NCBI RefSeq assembly: GCF_947623445.1
Contig: NC_135243.1
Coordinates: forward strand, 21,212,479 to 21,276,478
Source: Clavelina lepadiformis
Lineage: Eukaryota > Chordata > Ascidiacea > Aplousobranchia > Clavelinidae
Direction: 5' to 3'
Length of the DNA: 64,000 bases
The translations under genes and the position numbers were made by a program. Below, in pieces: positions 43,775 to 54,836 of the stretch (position 1 is the first letter of the stretch; each line of letters starts with the position of its first letter). Below the pieces are notes generated by a model. That model saw only the letters and a program-made list of their open reading frames with translations, made no database searches and was not told where the DNA came from.

Positions 43775-46393
43775 TTAGGCCCAGTTGCCCAGCCATTCCA
43801 GTGCAAATACGTTTTTTTGCAACTCTGTACATTCAGACAAGCGTTCTTTTACGAAATCAATAACTGGTGCTGCTTTGCCCTCATGAATGCACCGTTCTAA
43901 TATTTGAAAAACTGTACCAAAATAAGCTTTGGCAACGGTATAGTTTTTCTTATCCATAAATAATTTCCCAACAATGGTATGCCCATAGCATAGGTATTGG
44001 TTGCACTGAATTCCACAACCCTCGTAGCGCCTTATACCTTCTTGAAAGTTTTCAATAGCTTTGTCGTAGTTGTTGTTTCGCAGATGACATTCTCCAATAC
44101 CAAAAGAACAGCCCGCACCAAAACCTAAAATATGTTTTCTCACACAACCCCTTACCGGTTGTTTAAGGGTTGGTTCAAGCAGACGAAAATCGGACAAGAG
44201 ATCTGACAGTTTTACATAAACCTGCAAAGCTTCTTCAGGATCATCAACAACCTCCAGCAAATATTTACCGTATACGTCATAACACCTGAGCATGACGTGA
44301 AAGTCTTCTTCTGGGTTTAAGCGAGCGTGGTTCTCTTTCATGAACGCACAGATTTCGTCGTCTTTCTTGTCAAGAGTAGTTATGCACTGAATGATCAGAC
44401 AAGCGATATGAAGCTTGATCTTATGCCAGTCTAGCGCTTCAAACGTGTCCTGAAGCAAATTTAAAGCCTCATCGTACATTTGATTTACGTACATGCTGTC
44501 AGCAACTAACAATATTACACTAACTGGGATTCGAATCCCACTGGTAGATTTGCTTACCATGCTTTTGTACAGGCGAATAGCTTTGGAATGCAAGTGCAAA
44601 CAAAACGCCGTGTAAATTTTGTAATGCGGAGCATGTTTTGTCAATTCGTAGTTCCAAGACTCTGTTCTGATCATATGTTGCAAGTTACCCACAATTTCAA
44701 TATAACTCAACAAGCTTTCTTCTCCAATTGATTTTTTTATATCAAGCGCAGCGGGCATAGCAAGTGGTGAAAAATAGTTGAGATTCCTGGAAGAGTCTTC
44801 TTGACGTTTGTTTTTCAAGTATAATTTCAACCGCACTTCACATGATATGGCCACTGCATAGGCCAGCTCGTGGGCTGCTTCTGGGGTAAGTACTTGGCTT
44901 TCTTTCAGCTTTTTAACGACACGAAAAGGACAGTTTTCTCCTGAGTAGCCGAACTTCATTCTTCCCAGAGCAGAAACGAACAATGTAGAAGTTCGGAAAA
45001 ATACCTGCTTGATATTAAATGACGAAGAAAATGTGGACAAGGTGTTTTCAAGGTTGTCATATACGCTGAAATTATTGAGATCTTCCTCTAATTGTTTCAG
45101 GAAGATTTCGTTTCCACTTTTGCGCCAAGAATTAATTTTGATTCCTGACATTTCAACAAAGCGATCATAAATTACTTTGTCTCCCGAAACAAAACAAGTA
45201 TTTGACAAAACATTTGCCAAATGATATCCATCTTTCAAATCAACATCTTTTTCTAAATATTCCACCATTTTAGATACAGGTCGAATAAGTTCAGTTGTCC
45301 ATGCTTTTTTTTTGGTTTTTTCTTGTCGACCGAGTGGAAAGTGGGATGCATATATTGCCATACTGTCGAATGATATACCACTTGGTGTCCATTTGTCATA
45401 AAACCAATCGTACTTTTTCTTTTGGTTGCTATTCAGTGATGGAATTTTAACACTGTAAAGGGGAGTTTCGCCCAAGCCAAGTATGACCATAAAAAATGTT
45501 ACACAAAACCAACGAAAATATTCCAACACTGACTGATATTCATCGCTGTTTTCATTAAATCTCTCCAAAATGTCGTCATCCAACACAATAACATGTTCGA
45601 AGTCAGAGTATGGAGTGATTTCTTTTTTAGCCAATGATCCCATTCCGACCACGGCGTATCCACATGGGGGCTTTCCCATGATTTCAATGCATTGATTTGA
45701 AACCCAACTCATTACGTCAATATAATATTCTGAGACCATACTTTGAAGTGATTCCATAAAATCTATTTTACCTTGTTGACGTTGAAATTCTTCCTGTATA
45801 GAAATATTCTCAGGTATATTTTGTAACTTGTTCAGGTTTGCCTCAGTGGCTTTCCTCAAAAATCGCAACTTTTCCAAAACAAAATCCACTTTACCGCTCA
45901 GCTTATATTCACAACATGAGGCTTTTGCTAGATTAAGTACCAGGAGATGAAGATTGTCGAGGTCTTTGTGAATTTCCCTCGCATTTGAAGGCTTCCTAAC
46001 AATGGCAGCGTTCATGAGAGCAGAGCTTCTAATAAGTGCAAATCTTATGCTAGTCAGGATACACGAAAGCCTTTTACGTATCAAACAAGATACCTTTGAA
46101 GGACCGACCAACGCAATGACTGTAAGTGCCAAGGTAAATCTACGGAGAAAATATAAAGCTTTCTTCCTGTAGACTAAACCAAGTTTGTGAAGGATGTTTG
46201 CAGACTCTTTCAGATCACATTCTCTTTCAAAATATATTTTATTTTCTTCATCACGTTTTTTTTCATTTTCTAAATCGTTCTTTCTTTCCTCTTTCTTCTT
46301 AACATCACAACATTGTCTCAAATCCTCAGCTAATTTCAGTTCCGTTTTCCACAATTCAGGGCAAGTTTCAACGTCAAATTCAATGTTTTCCAT
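43775..46393 (-). CDS. nucleotidyltransferase-like/TPR protein, single exon
   Basis: An 872-residue uninterrupted frame beginning MENIEFDVETCPELWKTELK. After a charged N-terminus and a TPR-like helix pair (about 62-85) comes a nucleotidyltransferase signature at 249-267, VGMGSLAKKEITPYSDFEH. This is the G-S-x(n)-E-x-x-P-x-S-D-x-E arrangement of GlnD/DUF294-type enzymes, with D264 and E266 as the likely metal ligands. Next are YSVKIPSL, a block PSGISFDSMAIYASHFPLGRQ and TTELIRPV, which I associate with a poorly studied invertebrate family. The last 250 residues hold helical TPR-like repeats (for example GIGECHLRNNNYDKAIENFQ). In bacteria such domains uridylylate or adenylylate proteins; the target here is unknown. 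The absence of introns, unlike its neighbours, suggests a retrocopy or a lineage with few introns. It looks intact. Confidence 0.8.
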   Translation of the reverse strand: MENIEFDVETCPELWKTELKLAEDLRQCCDVKKKEERKNDLENEKKRDEENKIYFERECDLKESANILHKLGLVYRKKALYFLRRFTLALTVIALVGPSKVSCLIRKRLSCILTSIRFALIRSSALMNAAIVRKPSNAREIHKDLDNLHLLVLNLAKASCCEYKLSGKVDFVLEKLRFLRKATEANLNKLQNIPENISIQEEFQRQQGKIDFMESLQSMVSEYYIDVMSWVSNQCIEIMGKPPCGYAVVGMGSLAKKEITPYSDFEHVIVLDDDILERFNENSDEYQSVLEYFRWFCVTFFMVILGLGETPLYSVKIPSLNSNQKKKYDWFYDKWTPSGISFDSMAIYASHFPLGRQEKTKKKAWTTELIRPVSKMVEYLEKDVDLKDGYHLANVLSNTCFVSGDKVIYDRFVEMSGIKINSWRKSGNEIFLKQLEEDLNNFSVYDNLENTLSTFSSSFNIKQVFFRTSTLFVSALGRMKFGYSGENCPFRVVKKLKESQVLTPEAAHELAYAVAISCEVRLKLYLKNKRQEDSSRNLNYFSPLAMPAALDIKKSIGEESLLSYIEIVGNLQHMIRTESWNYELTKHAPHYKIYTAFCLHLHSKAIRLYKSMVSKSTSGIRIPVSVILLVADSMYVNQMYDEALNLLQDTFEALDWHKIKLHIACLIIQCITTLDKKDDEICAFMKENHARLNPEEDFHVMLRCYDVYGKYLLEVVDDPEEALQVYVKLSDLLSDFRLLEPTLKQPVRGCVRKHILGFGAGCSFGIGECHLRNNNYDKAIENFQEGIRRYEGCGIQCNQYLCYGHTIVGKLFMDKKNYTVAKAYFGTVFQILERCIHEGKAAPVIDFVKERLSECTELQKNVFALEWLGNWA

Positions 46394-47528
46394 TTTAATT
46401 TTTCCATATAATATACTCTTAAATACCTAAATGATTTCAATTTACATTTATAAATACAGCAATCTTATGGCTTTAGTGTATTTCATTTCCCGAATATAAA
46501 TGTTAACAAATAAAATCTGCAAGTAATGTTTTGAATTTAATATCTTATAAAGCTTTTAATAAGATTTCGGTAATTTTGTTAGCAACAAGTAAAAACTGAA
46601 ACAGCCCGAAACAAAACAAAATCAACATGACTAATATCTTAGGCTCCACATTGCGTTGTAGCTGATAGTGAAAAGTAACGCTCAGACCAAACGTCAGTCG
46701 CATAGTCTGTGTTATATAGTGAATATTTAAACCAGGGTTTCCTAATCAGTTGGTTGTGGCTTATTACACAGCGTGAACATCAACGCTATCAAAATGGGCT
46801 GACCAAAAATGAGAGAAATAAATATTTCAAATTTTACCTACATAAAATAAAATGAAAATTATGACATTAGTATATGTACGCATAAATGATGACGTGTTAG
46901 CTTTTAATCAGCTTTGCTTACTATTTGGAAACTATAGGCTAGATTGAATAGATAAATACTGTACATATGCTTTCGGCCAATGTGTTTTGCAAGATTTTGT
47001 TCAGTAAAATTCCACCATCCACATGCCTCTAACACAATGCTAATTGGTAGTAAGCAGCAAATAAGTTAAACCAAATATTTTCTGTAGGAAACCATTAAAT
47101 ATAATTGGAAACACTCATTTATTTTAAACGGTGTGTTTACCAACAAACACTCCAGCAAACTCGTATTTGCACAGTTACTTGCCGAATGGAAACTCAGGTA
47201 TACTTTGGTGTTACAGTCCAGACAGAGGATTTGCCTACACGGATAATGCATCTTTTTATTTAAGCGCATAATATAGATACCGTTGTAAATCATCACATAT
47301 AAGTATGTGAGTTCCTTTATGGGTCCAGTTTCTGAAATAGTGTGTAAGAGTGTGGATAAATTCCTCGTATCAAACAAAAATATTTGGATTTTATACTAGC
47401 ATGATAACGACAAAGTTGGTTTCTTGTGAAACTCCAATTCTTTCCTTTTGTAAACCATTCAGGTTGTGGAAGGTACATTTTCTCCAAATCCATTTTCTTT
47501 TCTAGAAAAATGACAACCTTAATTTTGT
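46394..47528. other. flank of the nucleotidyltransferase-like gene, no gene seen
   Basis: Very AT-rich. Minus-strand frames at 47066-47377 and 47317-47532 show no resemblance to the intact gene that I can support. Confidence 0.5.
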
Positions 47529-47600
47529 ACATCGTAGCATTTCTCCACGAAGTTTCAACTCTTTTTGAAAAAATTGAGGACTAATTTCCATGTCAAATTC
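47529..47600 (-). pseudogene. N-terminal relic of a nucleotidyltransferase/TPR paralogue
   Basis: The minus strand encodes EFDMEISPQFFQKELKLRGE followed by MLRC, which aligns without gaps to EFDVETCPELWKTELKLAED/LRQC, the start of the intact protein (about 12 of 24 identical). The frame ends soon after, and neither the catalytic motif nor the TPR part is nearby. It indicates that a second family member once stood here. The relic lies about 1.1 kb upstream of the intact gene in the same orientation. Confidence 0.55.
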
Positions 47601-48624
47601 ATAATATTTTATTCCTTGACACGTTTTCGTCTGTTTGTCTGTTTTTTCCCGGTGAAATAGTGACAGTTTAGTTAATGGCGCATTTGCTTCATAAAGTGTA
47701 AAGGGGTGACTACCGCAATCATAGTACAACGACCGTAAAATGTAAACATTAAAGGCCATAACCAAATTTTGTAGCCTATTATACTTCAGGGTTGTGCGAA
47801 CCACGTTCACCCTACTTAGCCTACTCTTCTACGTTATCGTTGAAAAATTTTGATGTCACAACACCTATATCAAGGTACTGTTGCTCTCTTCACTGCTGAG
47901 ATTTTCATCTGTACCTAGACTGTACGATTGAATTGCTATCTTATTTTTCATGCTGAAAGTTACCTGCTATACCGTTACTATACCGTGGTTATACGACAAG
48001 CCGTTACTAATCATGATCTAGTCTCGCATAAGTATTTCAACATCAGTTAAACAGAAACGATCACTAATCGCTTTATATTTCACTAAGGTAATAGTAACTT
48101 AGTAAACTAAAAAATAAATGACAACCAACCAAGCCAAGGTACCAACCTAATTCACTGTGAGCAAAGTTTGGTAAGGCGCAGTCAAGCACAAAATCTTCAC
48201 GCTCGATTGCTTTCCAACATATTAAATAACACGCCACTGTGAGTCAGGTGATACTCATTTTTAGTTCCCCAGCAAAACAAGTATGAATTGAAGTGTGTGC
48301 AATCGCGCAGGCGGTGAATCAATCATTTATAAATGAGACAGTTTATATAGTTTACAATACCATTTCTGCGATTTTGTGACAATATATAATACCCTATTAT
48401 TCCATGTAAGGATGTCTTGGGAAGTAATGGTGCCTTTTTGTCGTTTTTGATCGTTAAGTCGGTTTTATAACGGTGCTTCATTTAGGTATCTAAAACGGTC
48501 CTCATTCGAATATAAAAACAGAGACCTACCGAAAACTTACAACTTACCAATAATAAAAGATGGATCATGTAACATATGTTTTGCTTAGGAAAGGTTTTAA
48601 TTTACAACTTGTACAGCATAGGCC
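47601..48624. other. intergenic, no gene seen
   Basis: One kilobase between the paralogue relic and the LTR element. No supported feature. Confidence 0.5.
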
Positions 48625-49002
48625 TGTGATAAATATATCAATTAATGTAATATAAAATTGTGTACTGCATAGAATTCTCATCTATGGAATCAGTGAAGCA
48701 TAACACTGCGTGACGTAATCGATTGTTCCCTTGTCCGTGCATTTTGTTTTACTCAGTCTCTTTTCAGTCGTACGTTCAACGCCGCAACATGTCTCTGTGC
48801 TGTTGCTGTTATAATGTTCTATCTTGATGTATTCGTTCAAAGAAGCTTCAAATATAATCAGATTATACAGTAGTCATTCCTGTGTCATTACTGCTGAAGT
48901 CTATCAAAGTTCACTGTTAAGATATACACAAGGAAACAGACTTTGTAGTGTAAGTGGGTAAACCTTTCAGGCAAAGGTACCAATATACCACTTTTCATTA
49001 CA
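48625..49002 (+). repeat. 5' LTR
   Basis: 378 bp, same sequence as 50191-50568. Confidence 0.9.
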
Positions 49003-50190
49003 AAATGATGCAGCCGAGTGAGGACGAATTGACAATAAAAGAAGACATTTCCATTATAAGTGTGGTGGAGCCGAAATAGCTGAGAACTACGCATTTCTTT
49101 GGGGAACAACCTATGAACAATTAAATTTGAGGTTGAGAGAAGTCTAGTGATCTCAGACTAGAAGATATGTCTCATCCACAACCCATACAACACTCATTGG
49201 ATCTAGCCGACAGACATCTCGACAATATGATATTCGAACAAATCAACTACAACGACGGTGACGAAGAATCGCCTAGACTTCAACCAACTTCGAATGCAAG
49301 AATGACCGACGAACAAAGCACTCCAGTGAAAACACTTTGTCGGTATTTGGACATTCAGTAATGATTTTTGTTTGTTTTTTTTCTCTATGTAGTATATATT
49401 ATAGCGCTATTGTGTAGTTTACCTTAATTGATGGTGGCTTAATTGCCACACTCTCTAACGGTTCAACCATGCCGGAGAGAAATTTTTCTTTGTGTTATTT
49501 TGTTATGCTTTAAAACATAGCGGTTGTTTTCGAAGGTTAAACAAATGCCCAAGGCTAACACCGATACACTATGTTGAATGTCAATTACAAAACGTATTTG
49601 ACTAATTTTATATATATGTTTTGCAAAACGCGTATTTCCAAGTGAAATATTCACGCAGCTACACTGGGAAAACCAGACGCTGTAATATGATTGAATGGTC
49701 TTATGTTTGAAAATGCCTAGTGCAAATTTCTCTTATGTTGATCAGAACGCGTGAGCATACAAAAATTTCATACCATACGTTGTTTACGGAAACGGCGTGA
49801 AGAAACGTGAGATGAAAAATTTGCTGACGATTTCCTAATTTTGCGAATATGCTCATAGAAGCTAATGCATTGTGTGTCAAATGACATCCTGTGTTCTGTT
49901 TTCTATTTAAAGTCGTGACATAAATGTCATCATTGTTTGTTTTGTATACTAATTTTGCTGTATGACTTACAGAAAACATATTACTATCTTTTTGCGAATG
50001 TATTGCCAATATGAATTGTATTGTAACTATGTTTCAACGTTTATTGTTATGTGATCTACATTTAACGTGTTATATTGACTTTTGTTATCAACACTATTGT
50101 TTTAATTATTGCTTATCGAGAATTGTTTCTATCATGATTAGAAAATTGCTTTAAAATTACATTTTAACGCGATTTTCTGGGGGGAGGTTA

Positions 50191-50568
50191 TGTGATAAAT
50201 ATATCAATTAATGTAATATAAAATTGTGTACTGCATAGAATTCTCATCTATGGAATCAGTGAAGCATAACACTGCGTGACGTAATCGATTGTTCCCTTGT
50301 CCGTGCATTTTGTTTTACTCAGTCTCTTTTCAGTCGTACGTTCAACGCCGCAACATGTCTCTGTGCTGTTGCTGTTATAATGTTCTATCTTGATGTATTC
50401 GTTCAAAGAAGCTTCAAATATAATCAGATTATACAGTAGTCATTCCTGTGTCATTACTGCTGAAGTCTATCAAAGTTCACTGTTAAGATATACACAAGGA
50501 AACAGACTTTGTAGTGTAAGTGGGTAAACCTTTCAGGCAAAGGTACCAATATACCACTTTTCATTACA
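50191..50568 (+). repeat. 3' LTR
   Basis: 378 bp, same sequence as 48625-49002, preceded by the purine tract. Confidence 0.9.
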
Positions 50569-50572
50569 GGCC

Positions 50573-51217
50573 TATTGTGTGCACATTTGTATTGTGAGAC
50601 AGATTTAGTATTTACATATGCAATATAAAACAATATTAACAAATTTTCATGGTGTCCTTTGCCTTATATGATATTCCTCGTTATTCTTGTATCTTCTATT
50701 ACTGATTGCAACTCAACCTTGCTCTGTATCACTACTCTTTTAACATAATTGTAAAGTTGTCCCAGAGTTTTGTCTATATGTCTGTATTTGTTTTGGAAAT
50801 ATTTTGATTAAAGTTTTTCCGTTCCCAGACAAGATGAAGATTTATTGTAAACCTTATTGGATTCAGCAAAAAAACTAGAAATTGGAACAACAGTATTGTA
50901 AAACCAATCTTAAAATATCTCAAAATAACACTTTGAAAATCTTCCAGCATGGGTTAGTAAAGTAATACACAGAGAAAAATTAGATTAATTTCATGATTTC
51001 AACTTTCTTAACAATTTTAGATTTAGGCTTTTAAGGACACTTTTTGGGCCATCAAAATATGGCAATTTTCATGATATCATTGAATCATCATCGTATGGCA
51101 TCATATTTATCAATAACAACTGAAGCAGAATAGAACACTTTAAGATAATTAAACAGAAACTTAGAGTATTACAAAAATATTGCAAGTAACACTGTATAAT
51201 GTTTTGCTTCGTGGACC
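50573..51217. other. intergenic, 3' flank of LCCL paralogue 2
   Basis: About 640 bp of AT-rich DNA. No coding exon recognised. Confidence 0.5.
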
Positions 51218-54200
51218 TTAAACGTCGGAAAACCGCATATATCTACGCCTTCTTTGACATGTGCGCCATAACAACACACCAAAGATGATGACAAGAAGAA
51301 CTGGAATTATGATCAAAGCATACAAGGCATCATCGTTTTGTCCGCCGGGTTGATCTGCAAGTAACAACTACATTTTAAAATTACCCGGTTTTCATGTTGA
51401 AAGAATTGTCATATTTGGAATAGTATACACTACGATTTAATGAATATGAGGAATGTTGTGAAAAATGACTTTTAAACTGTTTTTATTTTTAATTTATATT
51501 TGATCAAAGACCCAACTTCCACTAATATAGTTTTAATTTACCTGGACTTACTGTCGTAGAATCAGGATAATCTGCCAAACATAACCAAAAATAATTAAAA
51601 TAACTCAGCGAAATGAAATAAGTGCTTTAAAAAGGAGTGCTTTAAAACTTGAAATGTTTTTTTTTTAATTTGAAAAAATTCTAATTACAAGTTTCACAGC
51701 TGCGTTTTTGGTATCTCTTTAACTTTTGCTATACTGGGCACTAAATATTCTCTTGTCACGACCAAAACAAGAACTATTGTACATAATCTTACCTGTTCCA
51801 TTAACTGTAAAACTAAACGATAACGAAGAAGGCCCATGAGGGAAACTTTTCACAGAGTTTCTCTCAGTTCCATCATAAGAATGTTGACCTGGCTGAATAT
51901 ACACAGTGACAATACCACCATCGCCATCTGGGTTAAAAATAGTTCTAAATGTTACTGTGATGCCTTTCATCATAAAAATTTAGCTCAGTTAAAAACCTCT
52001 CTTATAGGTTATTAAGCTGTACAATATAAACAACAGAGCATAGCCTACACAGTAATGAAATATCTAAAGTTGTTTACTCAGTAATCTGCCGTCGTGTATG
52101 GCAGCTTTACAGATGGATGAACCTGTGGTGTACAAAACATTCCCCCAAATTGCTTTTGTTGTTTCAGCACACGATGGAAGGCAAGAAAATTGAAACCTTT
52201 TTTCCTTAAAAAATCTCGAGTCTTCAGCAGTCGTTGTACAGTCAGGAGGATCTTTGTTGCACAGCACAGGAAAAATACATCAGACTTTTTCACGTATACT
52301 AAACAGCTGTTGTTACAAACTTCATGCATTTTTCAACAAAATTAGTCAAAATGGAGTTGCTTGATTGCCAATACAACTACGTGCGAGCTAGAATGAGCAC
52401 TGAGAAGTTATCGAACAGTTGCACGTTGTATAAGTAGTAATCGCATCTACACAGGTATACAAAAATTGTAAACTTAAATTACAAAGCAGTGATCATTGTA
52501 GGAGTATATACCCGGTGTCTTTGCTTCAAAGCTAAATGATCTTCGCCAATATCCGTATGGTGAACTTTTGATCGAATTCTTTTCAAGTCCTATATATGAA
52601 GATTGGCCTAGCTGTCTGTAAAACGTTACTATACCTCCTTCTTCATCTGGAACGTAAACAAGGTAAACCGTTATTTTTGTTATAAGTCATCTGAACAATG
52701 AATCAAAAAGGTTTATTTGTTTATTCAAACGTTGATAAAACCTATGTAGGCGGAATGCAATATGTAAGCGATATTACATAATGTAGTTGCAGCGTTTACA
52801 AGTGAAAAGATAAAAGAAACCGTAAAGCAGTTTGTATCAAAGTATTTGAAGCCCACTTGTTATTCTTCCATCGTGGATAGCAGCCCTGCAGATTGCACTG
52901 TCCTCAGTATAGACGCCGCTCCCCCAAACACCTTCCTCAAAGCTTACACAACCAGGCGGACAAGTTAAGTTTAAACTTGCTTGGACAGTAAATCTAGTGT
53001 CGAGGCCGGTAATGAAACAAGATACTGGCGGGTCGTCAACTCCTATAAGTGCATGTTAAATATTTCTTGACATAAGCACATTAAAATGACACATGCTTAT
53101 ACACATGCATATGCTTTGTACGCACGTATACATATTTACGTATAGCCAACCTATAAATTCGCCAGACAACATAGATATATAGTCCTGTTATTATTTATCA
53201 ATCAATTGAAATTTCAATCCCATCCATAGTATACTGTATATATCTGACTTCAACCGCATAGGCATACTCATAATATCACACATGTAGCCTAACCTATAAC
53301 ATCTGGCGTAAAACTAAAGGAGATGTGCGAATATTTCCAGTCAGAACTGGTAACTGAATTTCTTTTTATGCCTTTGTATGATGCCTGGCCCGGCTGAGTG
53401 TAAACCGCCACTTCACCACCTTCGTCTGCAATGTACACAGAAGAAGGTTCAATAAAACTGGCAAGCTTACGTTGTTTAAAATTAGCGGAAGCTATCTTCA
53501 TAAACTAGAATTTGCTGAAAGTAATGGTTTATCCTGGTGTCAAATTTAACTGACAGCAAACGATAGAAGTTATAGTATGAAACCATGTCAGTCATTGGCA
53601 ATAACTAGTAGGTTGTAATAAGTGCTACTCAAAATTAAATGTTTATAACTTTTACGTTATTTGTCATATGTACTTTCGTATGTGCAAATTATTCTTTTAT
53701 ATCTTTAATTTTAGGTTGTATTATACGATAGGCCCATGTTGCAAAACTGATATAAAAACATTCTTTTTTAATTAGCCTAGTTACTTGATAGTTTTTCATC
53801 GTGAATGGCAGCTGTGCATATGGAAGAATGATAACTGTAAATAGCGTTTCCATAAACTTTTCCAGGAGAATCAAGACAACCAGGCGGACAGGTAATTTGG
53901 AAATCAGTCAGCAATTCAAATCGTTTGTCTTCGATGGCTGTGTCGCAGGTTATCGGAGAGTCTACAGTTTACAGTAAAATATACAGTTTGGATGTTATCA
54001 AAGATTTAAGAGAATAAAAGTTTCTTTTTAATTGCTCAGAACGAAAAGTTAGAAACAAAGTTCATACAAATTAAAAATCCATGTGCGTGGAAACTGATCG
54101 TGAAGTTACCTGGAATTTTTGAGGTGAAACTAAACGAGCCTCTGTAATAACCATAAGATGAACTTTTGATCGAATGTTTGTCTACTCCAACGTAAGATAT

Positions 54201-54836
54201 TTGTCCTGGCTGTTGATAAACTATGACCTCGCCACCTTCATCTGTAAGAGAATATATCATTATGAAAATGATTATCCATTCAACTATTGGCTTGTCAAAG
54301 GCGTAAAGTGGTTGAAATGCAACCATTTAGAATCTCTTCTTAGTTCTATAAGTTGCACCTGTGATACGCCCATCATGAATAGCAGCTCGGCAAATAGACG
54401 AGTCCCGCGTATAAACTCCGTTTCCCCATACCCCATAAGTACGGGAAGCGCAACCTTTTGGGCATTGCACAGGGAAGAACATGTCGTATTGCTGGCGGGC
54501 GTTTGTTGCGCATGTGTACGTCATCGGAAAATTCAAAGCTAATCAAATATATGAAACTTTAATCTTGCAAACGGAGGGAATTCCCCCAAATGAGAAAGTT
54601 TATTGTAGATCTAGTCGGCAATGAATGAATACTGGTTGACGCTTATAAAGTGTTACCTAACAGAGTACTACAACTTCTGATAAAATAACACATCCGATTC
54701 TGAACAGCAAATAATATTAATAACATTAAAAAGAATTTTTTAAATGTTTTTAAGTAAAATTAAAGTCAAGTCTTGCTTTCAACATACCTTGAGAAAAGCC
54801 TACAAACCACAGAATAGAAGTTCCCTTCACAATCAT
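51218..54836 (-). CDS. four-LCCL type I membrane protein, paralogue 2
   Basis: Eleven exons join in phase: 54788-54836, 54359-54538, 54110-54241, 53785-53961, 53294-53425, 52857-53042, 52512-52646, 52078-52251, 51793-51927, 51542-51571, 51218-51354 (488 aa). A signal peptide (MIVKGTSILWFVGFSQG) precedes four LCCL domains (about 17-120, 121-223, 224-330, 331-433). Their A halves show ITC/YTC...CPxGC...SSIC and IHDGRI. Their B halves begin DEGGEVxVY, though the third is DEEGG and the fourth DGDGG. A 30-nt spacer exon precedes the terminal exon, which encodes the TM helix (ALIIIPVLLVIIFGVLLW), a basic stop-transfer (QRRRRY) and a very short tail ending FSDV, a class I PDZ-type C-terminus (S/T-x-V). 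All internal exons are phase 1-1. The gene is head-to-head with paralogue 3. LCCL family roles are extracellular defence or matrix; the function here is unknown. Confidence 0.88.

Larger units (their letters stand above)
48625..50568 (+). mobile_element. short LTR retroelement with identical LTRs
   Basis: Two 378-bp direct repeats, 48625-49002 and 50191-50568, appear identical by eye. They begin TGTGATAAATATATC and end CACTTTTCATTACA. A purine tract GGGGGGAGG (50179-50187) lies just before the right LTR and sets plus orientation. The flanks carry a short target duplication, GGCC (or AGGCC if the border is shifted by one base), at 48621-48624 and 50569-50572. The 1.19-kb interior has only small frames (such as 49167-49361), too little for protease, reverse transcriptase and integrase. 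It is therefore a non-autonomous unit that looks structurally whole. Family is not assignable from the interior. Identical LTRs imply a very recent insertion. Confidence 0.85.

Noticed and set aside
44518-44540. Palindromic GGGATTCGAATCCC resembling a tRNA T-arm
   Set aside because: It lies within the uninterrupted coding frame of the nucleotidyltransferase-like gene and lacks the rest of a tRNA.
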